A DNA stretch of 64,000 bases, taken from Vogesella sp. XCS3. Its GTDB lineage: Bacteria; Pseudomonadota; Gammaproteobacteria; Burkholderiales; Chromobacteriaceae. Positions within the stretch are counted from its first letter, which is position 1, and each line of letters begins with the position of its first letter. The DNA is taken from contig NZ_CP085530.1 of assembly GCF_020616155.1 (NCBI RefSeq), positions 3,124,501 through 3,188,500 on the forward strand, read 5' to 3'. The notes under the pieces are model-generated. The model ran no database searches and was not told the DNA's origin. It was given only the letters and a program-made list of their open reading frames with translations. Shown here in pieces: positions 31,145 through 39,558 of this stretch. The translations under genes and the position numbers were made by a program.

Positions 31145-31444
31145 ATGAAATCGATCAGCCTGATATTGTTTGCCGCAGTGCTAGCTACCGCCTGTACCAC
31201 AATCGGCGATAAGCCAGCCGACATCCCGCCACAACTGATCCGTAACGCCGAGGGCGCTGTAGTCTGGAGCAGTTCGCAAGCATTTGGTCCGGTACCGCAG
31301 ACACTGGAAGCCAAAGGCAACGCCGTTTGCGCAACTCTCAACAAGGGCAATCAGACCTATCGCGCGCTCGGCTATCACCCGGACGCCCGCGATCTGTCGG
31401 GCAATAGCATTCCGGCGGGTGGTTTCTTCTGCGTGTTGCGCTAA
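31145..31444 (+). CDS. Small putative lipoprotein of unknown function
   Basis: This 99-aa protein has a lipoprotein signal (MKSISLILFAAVLATAC; lipobox LATAC with acceptor C17). The mature part of about 80 residues contains two further Cys and ends GGFFCVLR. No family is recognised. AGGAG precedes the start. The region before it is lower in GC than its neighbours. Confidence 0.65.
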   Translation: MKSISLILFAAVLATACTTIGDKPADIPPQLIRNAEGAVVWSSSQAFGPVPQTLEAKGNAVCATLNKGNQTYRALGYHPDARDLSGNSIPAGGFFCVLR

Positions 31445-31673
31445 ATACTTTGCCCTGCATGCCGTTCCGTGTTGTATGAGCGACAGCACGGGCGGCGGCA
31501 CACGTACCCCTGCTTGCCTTGCTAGCCGGGGTTTTTGTTTACAGCTTGTACGTGTTGGTCGAGTTGGGGGCGAGATTGGTCTTTGCATTTGTTAATCAAA
31601 GCAGGTTTGAAATGCCGTAGCGATCGCGCCAACATGACAGGCGTCACCATGTTGTTTGGCTGGAGTCGTCCCC

Positions 31674-32672
31674 ATGTCGCGTTTCATCCGTTTTCTGTTG
31701 TTGACCGTATCACTGGGATTGGTTTGGGCTTATGGCGTTGTCGGCGCAGACGCCGCGCATGCCGGCCCATTGCGCGAGATTTGGCATCAACGTAAACAAG
31801 CGGTGACAGCGCTGCCGCGAGTGGGTGAAACCGCCATGCTGACGATAAGCGGGCGGCCCGTCCTGCTGCATGTTCCGCGCAGCTATCAGCCAGGCCAGCC
31901 CATGCCTTTGCTACTGGCACTGCATGGGGGCGGCGGCAGTAGCGACTTTATGGCAAACGACCGCCATTACGGGCTGATCGGTCACAGCGAGCAGGCAGGG
32001 TATCTGTTGGTGCTACCCAATGGCACCGGCGCGCTGGGCAATAAGCTGGCTACCTGGAACGCCGGGCGCTGCTGCGGCAAGGCGCGGGACGAAGCGGTAA
32101 ACGATGTGGCCTTTGCCCGCGCGGTGGTGGCCTGGGTGCAACAGCACTACACGGTAGCAGCCGGGCGCGTGTACGCGGTGGGGATGTCCAATGGCGGCAT
32201 GATGGCTTACCGGCTGGCTTGCGAGGCGGCAGACCTGTTTGCGGGTATCGCTTCGGTAGCAGGTACCGACAATACGCTGGCGTGCCAGCCATCGCGGCCC
32301 GTGGCCGTGCTGCATATTCATGCCCGGGATGACGACCATGTGCTGTTCAACGGCGGCGCCGGGCCCGAGGCGTTTCGCGACGAGAGCAAGGTAACGGATT
32401 TCACCTCAGTGCCCGTTACCGTGGCGCAGTGGCAGACCTATAACCAGTGCCGCCCGCAGCCGGTGCGTAGCCTGACAGCAGCGGGCGCTTATTGTGAGCG
32501 CTATACCGGCTGTGCGGCCGGTGGGGCAGTGCAGCTGTGCGTCACAGAGCAAGGAGGCCATAGCTGGCCCGGTGGTGGCCGTACCCGTCTTGGCAAGGCG
32601 TGTCCTACGCAGGCGCTGGATGCCAATGCGGTAATGTGGGCGTTTTTCAGTAGCTTGCCGCCGCGGCCATGA
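31674..32672 (+). CDS. Secreted esterase of the PHB depolymerase/feruloyl esterase (LpqC) family
   Basis: This is a 332-aa exported alpha/beta hydrolase. A signal peptide or anchor occupies residues 1-30. The oxyanion segment LLLALHGGGGSS precedes the nucleophile elbow G-M-S-N-G-G. The family-typical WNAGRCCGKARDEAVNDVAF block is present. The acid is probably in the HIHARDDDHV segment and the catalytic His in EQGGHSWPGG near the C terminus. Such enzymes cleave short polyhydroxyalkanoate, feruloyl or acetyl esters; the substrate is not defined. The ATG at 31674 follows TGGAG. Confidence 0.82.
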   Translation: MSRFIRFLLLTVSLGLVWAYGVVGADAAHAGPLREIWHQRKQAVTALPRVGETAMLTISGRPVLLHVPRSYQPGQPMPLLLALHGGGGSSDFMANDRHYGLIGHSEQAGYLLVLPNGTGALGNKLATWNAGRCCGKARDEAVNDVAFARAVVAWVQQHYTVAAGRVYAVGMSNGGMMAYRLACEAADLFAGIASVAGTDNTLACQPSRPVAVLHIHARDDDHVLFNGGAGPEAFRDESKVTDFTSVPVTVAQWQTYNQCRPQPVRSLTAAGAYCERYTGCAAGGAVQLCVTEQGGHSWPGGGRTRLGKACPTQALDANAVMWAFFSSLPPRP

Positions 32673-32760
32673 CGCTTGCTGAACAGTCTGTGCGCAGTGC
32701 GGGCGAGCCAAGCCAGCTGCGGTGCGCTAGCATGCGGTTTGCCAGTTTCAGGAGAACGCC

Positions 32761-33138
32761 ATGATCAGCCATATCGACCACGTGGTACTGACCGTTACCG
32801 ACATTGAAGCGTCGGTGGCTTTTTACTGCCGTGTTTTGCAGATGGAGGCGGTGACCTTTGCCAATGGCCGCCGCGCGCTGCATTTCGGCAACCAGAAAAT
32901 CAACCTGCAGCTACTGGGCCAGGAGCCGCGTAACCGTGCCGGGGTGGGGTCGGGAGACTTGTGCCTGATCACCCGTTGGCCGCTATCGCAGGTAGTGGCG
33001 CATCTGCAGGCCGAGGGCGTTGATATTGTCGAAGGCCCGGTAGCCAAAACCGGTGCGCAAGGTGTGATCCAGTCGGTGTACTTCCTCGACCCGGACCGGA
33101 ACCTGATCGAGGTCAGCGTCTACCCATCGCAGGCATAA
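32761..33138 (+). CDS. VOC-family (glyoxalase-fold) protein
   Basis: This is a 125-aa single-domain VOC protein with paired beta-alpha-beta-beta-beta modules. HIDHVVLTVTDIEASVAFYCRVLQM begins the first and SVYFLDPDRNLIEVSVY ends the second. Likely metal residues are His in the first strand and Glu in the last (LIEVS). It resembles the YqcK/GLOD5-like subgroup, whose reaction is unknown. AGGAG precedes the ATG. A terminator follows 100 bases downstream. Confidence 0.82.
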   Translation: MISHIDHVVLTVTDIEASVAFYCRVLQMEAVTFANGRRALHFGNQKINLQLLGQEPRNRAGVGSGDLCLITRWPLSQVVAHLQAEGVDIVEGPVAKTGAQGVIQSVYFLDPDRNLIEVSVYPSQA

Positions 33139-33239
33139 ACAGCTTTTTTGGCAGTAGCGGGAACCAAGCGCACCGCGCGGGCTCACACCATGACTGTTTG
33201 TCTAGCAGGCACAACAGTGAGCGAACTTGACTGTGTTTA

Positions 33240-33267
33240 CCCCCGCCCGGTGCGGGGGCATTTTTTT
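33240..33267 (+). terminator. Terminator after the VOC gene
   Basis: CCCCCGC/GCGGGGG with loop CCGGT is followed by CATTTTTTT. Confidence 0.85.
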
Positions 33268-33302
33268 GTCGCCAGCCCGGTGCCGCTGTATCAAACGAAA
33301 CA

Positions 33303-33329
33303 AGGGCCTTTCGCCATGCGAAAGGCCCT
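33303..33329 (-). terminator. Terminator of the RhtB-family gene
   Basis: The 12-bp stem AGGGCCTTTCGC/GCGAAAGGCCCT with a 3-base loop lies 23 bases past the stop on the minus strand, with a modest TTGTTT tail. Confidence 0.7.
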
Positions 33330-33351
33330 CGTCGCAGGTAGCATTAGCGGC

Positions 33352-33969
33352 TTAACGCTGTACGGCAGCCAGCATCACCCCGGCCAGCACAAACAGCCCG
33401 CCAGAGGTACGCGAGAAGCGCTGCAGGCGTTGGCCGTGAGCCAGCCACCCACCCAGGCGGCCACCGGCGGCGGCCAATGCCACGGCCACTACCATATCCG
33501 CTACCACCCAGGTGGCGGCCATGGTCAGGTACTGCGGCCATAGCTCGCGGCTGGTATCCAGAAAGCGCGGCAGCAAGGCCGAGAAAAATACGGTGTCTTC
33601 CGGGTTGCTGACCGCCAGCAAAAATGCTGGACGAAAGCCGCTCCATAGCGGGCTGGCATGGCAGCCCTGCGCCTGGCCCAGCTTGAACGGCTTGCGCCAC
33701 AGGGTGATACCCAGCCATACCAGATAGCCCGCGCCCAGCATCTTTACGATGTTGAACGCCGCAGGCGAGGCAAACAGCAGGGCGGTAATGCCCAGTGCAG
33801 ACAGTGCCATCAGGGTAAGCGCGCCGGCAGAAAAACCCAGCGCGTTGGGGATGCCGCCACGTGCACCGTGCTGCGCGCCGTGTGACAGGGTTAGCAAGGG
33901 GCCGGGGCCCGGTGCCAGCATCAAGAGCACGATGGTGCCCAGGTACATAATCCAGTTGTGAAAATCCAT
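33352..33969 (-). CDS. LysE/RhtB-family amino-acid exporter
   Basis: This 205-aa inner-membrane protein has six predicted helices and the family N terminus (IMYLGTIVLLMLAPGPGPLLTLSHGAQHGARGGIPNALGFSAG). It also has the NPEDTVFFSALLPRF loop near residue 120. It likely exports an amino acid such as threonine or homoserine lactone. A longer N terminus (to 34041) is possible but lacks family character. The intergenic motif copy at 34007 lies just upstream. Confidence 0.87.
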   Translation of the reverse strand: MDFHNWIMYLGTIVLLMLAPGPGPLLTLSHGAQHGARGGIPNALGFSAGALTLMALSALGITALLFASPAAFNIVKMLGAGYLVWLGITLWRKPFKLGQAQGCHASPLWSGFRPAFLLAVSNPEDTVFFSALLPRFLDTSRELWPQYLTMAATWVVADMVVAVALAAAGGRLGGWLAHGQRLQRFSRTSGGLFVLAGVMLAAVQR

Positions 33970-34550
33970 AGCCAATACTCGTCTGCCCTGGCGTGCGCAG
34001 GCAGCGTGCGGCCAACCTGGCGACGGTGGGTACCGTGGCATAGGCAGGCAGCTGGCGTGCGGGCGACAAGGCGTTACTGGCTGCTACCGTGCAACAGGCG
34101 CGGCGGCAAGCCATGATTCAATCGTTACTGCGGGAAAGAGGGCAGAAGCGAGGGGCGCTAACGCGGTGGCTCGGACTGGGTGTCCGGCTCGTCGGCGGGG
34201 GTAAGGCTATGGCGATGAGCAAAGCTGGGGGTGCGCAGGGCAAAGCTCTGGGCAAGTGGTGCAAGGCGGCCGCGGTGGGCGGCATTGGTTGGGCATAGGG
34301 TGCCCGGATTTTGCGCGGTCTGGCGCGGTTTTTTGGAAAACAATTTCTGCTTCCGGTGATGACGATGGTGCCATTCTAGGCGGGCGAGGGCTGCGCTGGC
34401 AAGTTTTGTGTCTATTTTATTAATCGCACCGTCTTGGTAAGTGGCTGCTTTTATTGGGTATGGCAGGGTGGCGTGTTTGTAATATTAGCCGCGTTGCCAG
34501 CCTGCTTGCCGCGCGCTAAGGTGTCGGGCTGTTATCAAAGGGAGAGCCCC
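33970..34550. other. Gene-free stretch between rhtB-like gene and xthA
   Basis: This 581-base region holds the promoters of two divergent genes. The only clear element is one copy of the dispersed motif at 34007-34015. A plus-strand frame of 69 codons (34089-34298) is open, but it is Lys/Gly/Ala-rich, lacks a ribosome site and has atypical codon choice, so I do not call it. The second half is AT-richer. Confidence 0.5.
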
Positions 34551-35321
34551 ATGCAACTAGCCACCTGGAACGTCAATTCGCTGAAAGTGCGCCTGCCGCA
34601 CGTGGTGCAATGGCTGGCGGAAAACCCCATCGATGTACTGTGCCTGCAAGAGCTCAAGATGGATCACCCGGTGTTCCCGCTGGCCGAGATCGAGGCCGCA
34701 GGCTATCAGGCAGTGTGGTTTGGCCAGAAAACCTATAACGGCGTGGCCATTCTGGTAAAGAACGGCCGCACCATCAGTGATGTCGTGCAGGGTATCCCCG
34801 GTTATGAAGACGAGCAGCGCCGCGTGATTGCCGCCACCGTCGATGGCATACGTGTCATCTGCGCCTATTTCGTTAACGGTGAGGCGGTGGATTCGCCCAA
34901 ATACCAGTACAAGCTGGGCTGGCTGGCCGCGCTGGAAGGCTATGTGGCCAGCGAGTTGGCCCGCTACCCGGATTTTGCCCTGCTGGGCGACTACAACATC
35001 GCGCCGGAAGACCGCGATGTGTACGACCCGGAAGGCTGGCGCGAGCAAGTGCTGTGTACGACGCCCGAGCGCGATAGCTTCCGCCGCCTGATAGGCATGG
35101 GGCTGGCAGACAGCTTCCGGCTGTTCAACCAGGAAGACAAGCAATACAGCTGGTGGGATTACCGCGCCATGATGTTCCGCCGCAATATGGGCGTGCGTAT
35201 CGACCATATCCTGATTACCGACAGCCTGAAGGCGCGGGCGACCGGCTGCGTCATCGACAAGACACCGCGCAAATGGGAGCGGCCATCTGACCATACCCCG
35301 GTAGTGCTGACACTGGCGTAA
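34551..35321 (+). CDS. xthA: Exodeoxyribonuclease III
   Basis: This 256-aa ExoIII/AP endonuclease acts in base excision repair. Catalytic signatures are present: ATWNVNSLK (N7), CLQELKMD (E34), LLGDYNIAPED, and the C-terminal RIDHIL and SDHTPVV (catalytic His). AAAGGGAGAG precedes the ATG. It is a single gene followed by the cold-shock gene leader. Confidence 0.95.
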   Translation: MQLATWNVNSLKVRLPHVVQWLAENPIDVLCLQELKMDHPVFPLAEIEAAGYQAVWFGQKTYNGVAILVKNGRTISDVVQGIPGYEDEQRRVIAATVDGIRVICAYFVNGEAVDSPKYQYKLGWLAALEGYVASELARYPDFALLGDYNIAPEDRDVYDPEGWREQVLCTTPERDSFRRLIGMGLADSFRLFNQEDKQYSWWDYRAMMFRRNMGVRIDHILITDSLKARATGCVIDKTPRKWERPSDHTPVVLTLA

Positions 35322-35607
35322 GTGCCATCAGCTGCGTATTGGCTGATGTTGTTGTAGCCATGGCCTGCAAAGCATGGTTTTAAAATGCATAGTGGGCCAG
35401 GGTGAAAAATAAAAAAGCGAAATCGCTTGCCGGGCACGGGCTTAGTGCGTATAACGTGTTCAAGCAAGATTTCAAGCTAGTTGATCCAAAGTTCAGAGTT
35501 GTTCCACTTCAAAAGCGGTACTCCATTGTTTCATCCGGTCCCTTCTTGATTATTTCGCTGACAGGCATTTCGCCTAATTTTTTACGTTTTTTCAAAAGGA
35601 AGACAAA

Positions 35608-35811
35608 ATGGAAACCGGTACCGTTAAATGGTTCAATGATGCAAAAGGCTTTGGCTTCATCACTCCGGACGCAGGCGGCAACGACCTGTTCGCTCACTTC
35701 TCCGAAATCCAGGGCAACGGCTTCAAATCCCTGGCTGAAGGTCAGAAAGTAAGCTACGTATCCGGCATGGGCCAAAAAGGCCCACAAGCTACCAAAATCC
35801 AGCCGATGTAA
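35608..35811 (+). CDS. Cold-shock protein (CspA family)
   Basis: This is a 67-aa single OB-fold RNA chaperone. RNP1 (KGFGFITPD) and RNP2 ([10 protein letters not shown]) motifs are intact. AAAAGGAAG precedes the ATG. The preceding 286 bases (35322-35607) are AT-rich and without a credible gene. They fit the long structured 5' leader typical of csp mRNAs; a 116-codon open frame there is part of that leader. Two terminators follow. Confidence 0.95.
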   Translation: METGTVKWFNDAKGFGFITPDAGGNDLFAHFSEIQGNGFKSLAEGQKVSYVSGMGQKGPQATKIQPM

Positions 35812-35837
35812 TATCGGTTGCCATTTTGCTGGCAATA

Positions 35838-35865
35838 AAAAAAGCCCCGCTTGCGGGGCTTTTTT
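35838..35865 (+). terminator. Terminator after the cold-shock gene
   Basis: AAAGCCCCGC/GCGGGGCTTT with a TT loop is flanked by A and T runs, so it may act on both strands. Confidence 0.9.
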
Positions 35866-35876
35866 CATGTCTGCAC

Positions 35877-35904
35877 AAAACGCCGGCCACTTAGCCGGCG
35901 TTTT
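35877..35904. terminator. Bidirectional terminator between csp and the DUF1523 gene
   Basis: AAAACGCCGGC/GCCGGCGTTTT (11 bp) with a six-base loop lies between the convergent genes, with T-rich DNA on either exit. Confidence 0.8.
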
Positions 35905-35922
35905 GCTTTTGCGCCTGTTTCA

Positions 35923-36447
35923 TCACTGTATGGCTGGGCGTGTCCAGCGCAGGGTCAGCCTTGCCAGCAGCACAAGCAGCACACCCCACAGACCAAAAGC
36001 TAGCCAGCGAATGACGCTCCACGTGCCTTCCCCCGCTTGTGCCAGGCGGATGCTGGTGATGTTGGGGTAGAGCGAGAACATATTGATGCGCCAGCCATAA
36101 GACGAGATGTAAGCGGGCTGCCGCGCGTTTTCCAGTGCGCGCGCCGTAGCCTGCACGTCGGAAGCATCAAATTTGAGGTAGGGTGGCCAACCCCAGGCGG
36201 TGTCTTCGTTACGGTAAACGCGAACATCGTCGATGGCATGCTGGGTATAAATCAGGTACATGTCGCGTACCGGCGAGTCGGCGGGGTTCTGTTTGCTGAT
36301 GGGGCCGTCTTTGTCTGCCAGCTTGACCTCGACGCCGGTAATGGTGGTGATGGCGTGTTCGGGCAGGTAGTAGTCCAGCAGCAGGCTGCCCGCAATGGCA
36401 AACAGGCCTAGCAGTGCCATACCAGCCTTACGAAATTTTGTACGCAT
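35923..36447 (-). CDS. DUF1523 family membrane protein
   Basis: This 174-aa protein has a TM helix at each end (about residues 8-26 and 143-163) and a periplasmic middle. It matches DUF1523 through the TGVEVK start of the domain and the conserved VYRNEDTAWGWPPYLKFDASDVQA block. The function is unknown. It stands alone, converging with the cold-shock gene. Confidence 0.78.
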   Translation of the reverse strand: MRTKFRKAGMALLGLFAIAGSLLLDYYLPEHAITTITGVEVKLADKDGPISKQNPADSPVRDMYLIYTQHAIDDVRVYRNEDTAWGWPPYLKFDASDVQATARALENARQPAYISSYGWRINMFSLYPNITSIRLAQAGEGTWSVIRWLAFGLWGVLLVLLARLTLRWTRPAIQ

Positions 36448-36590
36448 TTTTATGGTTTCCCTTTAAAAATCATCAGGTTTAAGGTGTTTTACACAATTAT
36501 GCCCTTATACTTGCGGCCTGTGCCCGTGATTTTGTGCCGTGCCTGCTATCAAGCTGATGGTCTGGCCGACGGGCAGCCCGTTACACTGTA

Positions 36591-36615
36591 GGCCGGCCTT
36601 GCCGGCCATTTTGTT
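36591..36615 (+). terminator. Terminator-like hairpin in the RNase T2 leader
   Basis: GGCCGGC/GCCGGCC with loop CTT is followed by ATTTTGTT, 24 bases before the RNase T2 ATG. It could be an attenuator of that gene or end a short upstream transcript. Confidence 0.4.
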
Positions 36616-36638
36616 CATCCCGCTAGCCGGAGTTTTTC

Positions 36639-37277
36639 ATGCGTTTCATTTTTGCCGTACTGCTGTCTGCCTTGCTTGCCCCGGTGACCCATGCATCGGG
36701 TACGCCAGGGCAGTTCGATTACTACGTCATGGCCTTGTCGTGGTCACCGGACTATTGCGCGGTACGCCCTGACGACCGCGAGCAGTGCAGCCGCCAGTAT
36801 GGCTTTGTCCTGCATGGCTTGTGGCCACAGTATCAGCGCGGCTACCCCGCAGATTGCAGCCCTGAACGGTTTGACGAGGGTATGCTGCAGCAGTTTTCCG
36901 GCCTCTACCCCAGCCGCAAACTGTACCGCCACGAGTGGGAAAAGCACGGTACATGCAGCGGCCTGAGCCAGCCGCAGTATCACCAGCTGGCCGCCAGCCT
37001 GAAAGCCAGGCTGACCATCCCGGCAGCCTATCAGGCGCCGGTGCAGCCATTGCGCAAAACCCTTACCGAGCTGAAAGCCGAATTGCAAGCGGCCAACCCT
37101 TGGCTAGGCGCACGAGCGCTGGCGGTATCGTGCAGCGGCGGCGGGCGCTTCCTGAAAGAAATTTATGTGTGTACCGACAAGCAGGGCCGTCAGGGCCGTG
37201 CGTGTGGGGACGATGTACTGGCCAGCGAGCGCCGTAGCTGCCGCCAGCCGGATATTCTGGTACGTAGCGTACGTTAA
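36639..37277 (+). CDS. Ribonuclease T2 family protein
   Basis: This 212-aa exported endoribonuclease has a signal peptide ending near residue 19 (THA-SG). Catalytic motifs CAS I (LHGLWPQY) and CAS II (HEWEKHGTCSG) are intact, with several Cys for disulfides. It resembles E. coli RNase I, which degrades RNA in the periplasm. Its stop overlaps the start of the patatin autotransporter gene (TAATG), suggesting co-transcription and a shared scavenging or defensive role. That functional link is inference. Confidence 0.9.
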   Translation: MRFIFAVLLSALLAPVTHASGTPGQFDYYVMALSWSPDYCAVRPDDREQCSRQYGFVLHGLWPQYQRGYPADCSPERFDEGMLQQFSGLYPSRKLYRHEWEKHGTCSGLSQPQYHQLAASLKARLTIPAAYQAPVQPLRKTLTELKAELQAANPWLGARALAVSCSGGGRFLKEIYVCTDKQGRQGRACGDDVLASERRSCRQPDILVRSVR

Positions 37278-39478
37278 TGATGATGAGAAACAAAATGAAA
37301 GCGCTGTTGGCCGCCTGCCTGTGTCTGCCTGGCCTGCTGGTGTGGGCGGCCGAGCCGGTAGCGCCACGCATCGGGCTCGTGCTGGGCGGTGGCGGGGCGC
37401 GTGGCTTTGCCCACCTGGGTGTGTTGCAGGAGCTGGAAAAGCTGCGGGTGCCGATTGCCTGTATGGCGGGTACTTCGGCCGGCGCGCTCATTGGCGGCGC
37501 TTACGCCAGCGGCCAGCAACTGGACGCGCTGGAAAGCCAGTTTGCCGCTGCGGACTGGGAAACCTTGCTATCCGGCAAGCCGCGCCGCCAGGATGTGCCG
37601 TACAGCCGCAAGCAGAGCGATAGCCGCAATTATTTCGATATCAGCATTGGTTTCCGGGATGGCAAATGGCGCTTGCCCAAGGCGGCGATCAATGCGCAAG
37701 GCATCGATCTGTTTATCCGCCAGCTCACGCGTGCGCGCAATGAAGACAGTTTCGACAAGCTGAGCATCCCCTTTCGTGCCGTGGCCACCGACCTGGAGAG
37801 TGGCGAAGCCGTGGTATTCGACCGTGGCGACCTGAGCCTGGCTATGCGTGCCAGCATGGCGGTACCCGGCATGTTTGCGCCGGTAGAGGCCGGCGACCAT
37901 GTGCTGGTAGATGGCGGCCTGGCGCGACAGCTGCCGGTAGAGGAGCTGCTGGGGCGCTGTGCCGACGTACTGATCGTGATCGACGTGGGCACGCCGCCGG
38001 TACCGCGTGAGCAGCTGGGTAATTTTCTGGACGTGCTGGACCAGACCACCTATCTGATGGTGGCACGTAACAGCCGCGAGTCGCTGGCGCGGCTGCGGCC
38101 GCAGGATATCCTGATCCGGCCGCAACTGGACGGCGTATCCCCGGCCGACTTTGGCGATAACGCACGCATCATCGAGGCCGGTCGTCAGGCTGCGCGAGCA
38201 CTGGCGCCACAGTTGGCCGCACTCGGCGTGGGCGCCGAGCAGTACGCCAGCTGGCAGCAGGGGCGCCATCCTGGCGAGCGGCCACGCATCGACAGCATCA
38301 ATCTGGCGGGCGATTTCAACTTTGTCGACGCGCAGGCCATGCAGCAAAAATTGTCGATCAGCAGCCGTCTGGGCCTGAGTGCGCTGCACCAGAAGCTGGA
38401 CGACGTGTTTGCCGAGGGCGATCTGGACAAGCTGGACTACACCCTGCGCCGCGAGAACGGCAGCCACGTGGCCGATGTGCACCTGCAAGAGCGCCATACC
38501 GGGCCCAACTACATTCGCGCCGGCCTGGAGTTGCGCAGCAGCACGCAGGGCGACGCCACCTTCTCGCTACTGGGTGAATACAAGCGCAGCTGGCTCAATA
38601 GTGCCGGTGGCAGCCTGCTGGGCGAGGCCAAGCTGGGCGAGGAGCCGACCTTCCGCGCCGAATGGCAGCAGCCGCTATCCGCCAGCTCGCCCTTCTTCCT
38701 GAGTGCGGGTGCGGGGCGGCGCGAAAAGCGCTACAACCTGTACATCGATAGCCATCAGCCCTCGGCCGAGCTGATCCGCCAGACCAATAGCCTCAATCTG
38801 GATACCGGCTTTAGCCTGGGCAAGCTGGGCGAGTGGCGTAACGGCTGGTACGCCAGCCGTGACAGCCTGGCGCTGGGCACCGGTGTGCGCGACCAGTTTG
38901 ACCTGAGCGATGCCAAGTCGCGCGAGCAGGGCTTGCGCAGCCTGCTGGTACTGGACCAGCTGGACAACCCGCGTTGGCCGCGTAACGGTTTTGCCATGCA
39001 GCTGGAGGCGCGCAAGCCATTGCACCGCACCGATGACCCTAGCCCGCAGCCTAGCGCGTCCTTGATGATCGATACCGTCAGTACCGACCGTCACGACATC
39101 AGCTGGCGTTTGACGCTGCGCGGTGGCTACAGCGACAAGAACGATGTCGCCGAGGTATTCGAGCTGGGCGGCTTCCGCAACTTGTCGGGCTATCAGCCTG
39201 GCGAGCTGCTGGGCCACAAGATGGCGTTTGCGCGCGGCATGGTGTCGTGGCGGGTGGCCAGCCTGCCATCGGCGCTGGGCTCCGGCTTGTACGTGGGCGC
39301 CTCGGCCGAGATGGGGCGCATGTGGTCCACCTTGCCGCTGGGGCGCACTACCCGCTGGCTACCGGCAGGTTCCGTGTTTATGGGGGCGGACACCTTGCTG
39401 GGCCCCGTGTTCATGGGGGTGGGGCATGGCAAGAATGGCCAGCTCACCGGCTACTTCAACCTGGGGGTGGAGTACTAG
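37277..39478 (+). CDS. Patatin-like phospholipase autotransporter (PlpD/type Vd)
   Basis: This is a 733-aa outer-membrane protein. A signal peptide of about 25-30 residues is followed by a patatin domain with oxyanion loop GGGGARG, nucleophile G-T-S-A-G and the catalytic Asp of the D-G-G motif (LVDGGLARQLP). A POTRA-like linker (about 345-400) and a C-terminal 16-stranded BamA-like barrel follow, ending in aromatic GYFNLGVEY. This is the PlpD type Vd layout, in which a lipase is displayed or released at the surface. Start candidates are clustered (37277, 37280, 37283, 37295). One motif copy is at 38213. Confidence 0.9.
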   Translation: MMMRNKMKALLAACLCLPGLLVWAAEPVAPRIGLVLGGGGARGFAHLGVLQELEKLRVPIACMAGTSAGALIGGAYASGQQLDALESQFAAADWETLLSGKPRRQDVPYSRKQSDSRNYFDISIGFRDGKWRLPKAAINAQGIDLFIRQLTRARNEDSFDKLSIPFRAVATDLESGEAVVFDRGDLSLAMRASMAVPGMFAPVEAGDHVLVDGGLARQLPVEELLGRCADVLIVIDVGTPPVPREQLGNFLDVLDQTTYLMVARNSRESLARLRPQDILIRPQLDGVSPADFGDNARIIEAGRQAARALAPQLAALGVGAEQYASWQQGRHPGERPRIDSINLAGDFNFVDAQAMQQKLSISSRLGLSALHQKLDDVFAEGDLDKLDYTLRRENGSHVADVHLQERHTGPNYIRAGLELRSSTQGDATFSLLGEYKRSWLNSAGGSLLGEAKLGEEPTFRAEWQQPLSASSPFFLSAGAGRREKRYNLYIDSHQPSAELIRQTNSLNLDTGFSLGKLGEWRNGWYASRDSLALGTGVRDQFDLSDAKSREQGLRSLLVLDQLDNPRWPRNGFAMQLEARKPLHRTDDPSPQPSASLMIDTVSTDRHDISWRLTLRGGYSDKNDVAEVFELGGFRNLSGYQPGELLGHKMAFARGMVSWRVASLPSALGSGLYVGASAEMGRMWSTLPLGRTTRWLPAGSVFMGADTLLGPVFMGVGHGKNGQLTGYFNLGVEY

Positions 39479-39510
39479 CGCCAGAGGCGAGAGGTGGCCC
39501 GGTTTTGCCG

Positions 39511-39555
39511 CCGGCCCGTCTTGGCATAGGCCAGGCCGGGCCGGTTTGCTTTTTG
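39511..39555 (+). terminator. Terminator after the patatin gene
   Basis: CCGGCCCG (39511-39518) and CGGGCCGG (39537-39544) pair around an 18-base loop with its own TTGGC/GGCCA pairing, followed by TTTGCTTTTT. Confidence 0.65.
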
Positions 39556-39558
39556 CGG

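Noticed and set aside
31445..31673. Possible degenerate tRNA or attachment site around 31480-31545
   Set aside because: The sequence looks superficially like a tRNA 3' half but does not fold into T and anticodon arms, and no integrase is present.
34089..34298. Possible 69-codon gene upstream of xthA
   Set aside because: No ribosome site, odd Lys/Gly/Ala-rich composition, and codon choice unlike the neighbours.
35402..35752. Possible 116-codon gene overlapping the cold-shock gene
   Set aside because: It lies in the AT-rich leader expected for csp mRNA and overlaps the csp coding region in another frame.
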